DNA from: Woeseiaceae bacterium
GTDB taxonomy: Bacteria; Pseudomonadota; Gammaproteobacteria; Steroidobacterales; Woeseiaceae
Direction: 5' to 3'
Length of the DNA stretch: 7,083 nucleotides
Assembly: GCA_022866645.1 (NCBI GenBank)
Contig: JALHUQ010000055.1
Coordinates: forward strand, 1-7,083
The notes beneath the pieces were generated by a model, which saw only the letters and a list, made by a program, of their open reading frames with translations, searched no databases and was not told where the DNA came from. A program made the translations under genes and the position numbers. Position 1 is the first letter of the stretch. The number at the start of each line of letters is the position of its first letter. Positions 5,777-7,083 of the stretch are shown one piece after another.

Positions 5777-6529
5777 ATGCTCGAAATCAGCAACTTGAAA
5801 TGTCGCATCGGCGACACCGAAATTCTCCGCGGCCTGTCTTTGTCTGTAAAGGCAGGTGAAGTGCACGCCATCATGGGCCCCAACGGGTCCGGCAAAAGTA
5901 CGCTGGCACAGGTGATTGCGGGCCACGAGAGCTATGTCGTGACCGGCGGCACAGTAACCTACAAGGGCGGCGACCTTTTGAATCTGGCACCAGAAGAACG
6001 CGCTCGCGAGGGTATTTTTCTCGGCTTTCAGTACCCCGTCGAAATAGCAGGAGTCAATAACGCCTATTTGCTCAAGGCCGCCGTGAACGCCAAACGCAAA
6101 CACCAGGGCCTGGGCGAGATCGATGCGTTCGAGTTCCTCAAGCTCGCACGAGAAAAAATGGCAATGCTCGGCATGGACCCAAAATTCCTGAATCGAGGTG
6201 TCAACGAAGGTTTCTCGGGCGGCGAGAAGAAGCGCAACGAAATCCTGCAAATGGCGATGCTGGAACCGAGCCTGGCTATCCTCGATGAAACGGATTCCGG
6301 ACTCGACATCGACGCGCTCAAATCGGTCGCGGAAGGAGTCAATACCCTGCGTAAACCCGACCGTGCCATCGTCCTTGTCACTCACTATCAGCGCTTGTTG
6401 GACTACATCGAGCCCGATCACGTTCATGTGCTGTCTGAAGGGCGGATTATTCGCTCCGGTGACCGGACACTGGCGCTCGAGTTGGAAGAAAAAGGCTACG
6501 ACTGGGTACGTAAGGCAGCGCGCGCATGA
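5777..6529 (+). CDS. sufC: SufC, ABC-type ATPase of the SufBC2D complex
   Basis: SufC is the soluble ATPase whose dimerisation drives conformational change in the SufB-SufD pair during Fe-S assembly; it is not a transporter subunit. The 250 aa match the family length (about 248). Motifs are Walker A GPNGSGKST (34-42), Q-loop Gln85 (FLGFQYPVEI), signature FSGGEKKRNEI (146-156; the KKRNE form is typical of SufC), Walker B LAILDE (166-171), D-loop SGLDIDAL (174-181) and H-loop His203 (VTHYQRLLDYI). The LDETDSGLD and THYQRLL wordings separate SufC from ordinary ABC ATPases. It starts 18 bases after the sufB stop with an AGGA Shine-Dalgarno six bases before ATG. Its stop shares ATGA with the sufD start. 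A 263-codon open frame on the opposite strand is only its shadow. Confidence 0.97.
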   Translation: MLEISNLKCRIGDTEILRGLSLSVKAGEVHAIMGPNGSGKSTLAQVIAGHESYVVTGGTVTYKGGDLLNLAPEERAREGIFLGFQYPVEIAGVNNAYLLKAAVNAKRKHQGLGEIDAFEFLKLAREKMAMLGMDPKFLNRGVNEGFSGGEKKRNEILQMAMLEPSLAILDETDSGLDIDALKSVAEGVNTLRKPDRAIVLVTHYQRLLDYIEPDHVHVLSEGRIIRSGDRTLALELEEKGYDWVRKAARA

Positions 6530-7083
6530 AGCAGGCAACGCTATCCGCGGACGCACTCAGAGGAGCGGTCCTGCGCCTGCCAGCCAATGCCTTGGCGGCT
6601 ACACGTGAGGCCGCGCTGGCGAACCTTGATGAGCACGGCCTGCCAACTCCACGACACGAGGACTGGAAATATACGGACCTCACCTCCGCAATCGATATCA
6701 GCAATCGCTGGCTGGCGAACGGTGCTGCCACGGCCTCAGCCGACCATCTCCGCGAGGCCATAGAGTTGATAGCACAGTCGATTGACGCTAATTGGTTGAT
6801 CGTGGCAAACGGCATCATCGACACCACGCGTTTCAATCCGGAATCCGGAATCGACATCGAACGATTCAGCGAATCAGCAGCGCCGTTCGTCATGGACCGA
6901 CCACTGGCCGATCTGAACGCCGCATTGCTGCACGATGGGCTGCGGGTGCACATCCATGCTGCGACCGAAAAGCCTCTGGGCCTGCTTATCATCGATGAAG
7001 CGAATGCCGGAGCAGCGGTATCGCAGGCCAATGTTGACATCGAAGTCGCGCCGGGATGTGACGCCGAGATCGTCGAATATCAA
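6526..7083 (+). CDS. sufD: SufD, Fe-S cluster assembly protein, 3' end missing
   Basis: SufD is the SufB paralogue that completes the SufBC2D scaffold and is needed for iron acquisition and cluster assembly. Starting at the ATG overlapping the sufC stop (ATGA, 6526-6529), the frame stays open for 186 codons to the window edge. Early residues GLPTPRHEDWKYTDL (45-59) are the SufD hallmark near the N-terminus (P-x-x-[KR]-x-E-x-W-[KR]-Y-[TS]-[DN]). Further on, PLADLNAALLHDGLRVHI matches the L-N-x-A-x-x-x-x-G block that leads into the beta-helix. The last visible residues (VDIEVAPGCDAEIVEYQ) are beta-strand-rich, as expected at the start of that core. Family proteins run to about 420 aa, so more than half is missing, including the conserved C-terminal SufB-facing region. 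A candidate Shine-Dalgarno is AAGG at 6512-6515; coupling to sufC is likely. Confidence 0.95.
   Translation, partial: MKQATLSADALRGAVLRLPANALAATREAALANLDEHGLPTPRHEDWKYTDLTSAIDISNRWLANGAATASADHLREAIELIAQSIDANWLIVANGIIDTTRFNPESGIDIERFSESAAPFVMDRPLADLNAALLHDGLRVHIHAATEKPLGLLIIDEANAGAAVSQANVDIEVAPGCDAEIVEYQ

Noticed and set aside
5765..6556. Long (263-codon) open frame on the minus strand opposite sufC.
   Set aside because: It lies entirely over the sufC and sufD start sequence, which are unmistakable genes. Its translation shows no domain, and such antisense frames are common in codon-biased genes.
6447..7040. Open frame of 197 codons on the minus strand opposite sufD.
   Set aside because: The plus strand carries SufD family sequence in ATGA overlap with sufC. 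The antisense product is Ser/Arg/Ala-rich without motifs and is a shadow.
1..7083. A new defence, mobile or secretion system.
   Set aside because: Every stretch longer than about 100 bases is accounted for by mla or suf genes or their shared promoter region. No integrase, transposase, repeat array or atypical composition was seen.

Overview
The window looks like ordinary chromosomal DNA from a gammaproteobacterium. GC content is moderate (my estimate is the low-to-mid 50s percent), genes are tightly packed with start/stop overlaps, and the proteins read as clear relatives of the E. coli Mla proteins. A Rrf2-family SUF regulator directly in front of sufB is a layout I know from xanthomonads and other non-enteric gammaproteobacteria. 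I cannot name the genus. I see no mobile element, tRNA, rRNA, CRISPR array or phage gene.

Left half (about 1-3751): outer-membrane lipid asymmetry. A 5'-truncated mlaA (outer-membrane lipoprotein) runs on the plus strand. It converges, with only a 10-base gap, on a complete minus-strand operon whose transcription order is mlaF (ATPase), mlaE (permease), mlaD (MCE subunit), mlaC (periplasmic carrier), mlaB (STAS subunit). All six components of the pathway are therefore in one locus. MlaA passes mislocalised phospholipid to MlaC, which exchanges it with the inner-membrane MlaFEDB complex.

Right half (3855-7083): iron-sulfur cluster assembly. A GTG-initiated Rrf2/IscR-type regulator with three conserved-pattern cysteines is followed by sufB, sufC and the first 186 codons of sufD, which runs off the window. 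The regulator overlaps sufB by ATGA, sufC overlaps sufD by ATGA, and sufC has its own Shine-Dalgarno. No sufA, sufS or sufE is in the window; downstream partners may lie past the right edge.

The two operons are divergent and share a 103-base intergenic region (3752-3854). Its centre holds an inverted repeat (GGAC-N7-GTCC, 3814-3828) resembling the core of an IscR operator. It overlaps a candidate -10 box for the suf side and exactly fits inside the spacer of a candidate promoter for the mla side. If real, one regulator could tie Fe-S status to outer-membrane lipid transport. This is the best lead in the window, and it is inference. I did not find a convincing undescribed system; the genes themselves are well-known families.
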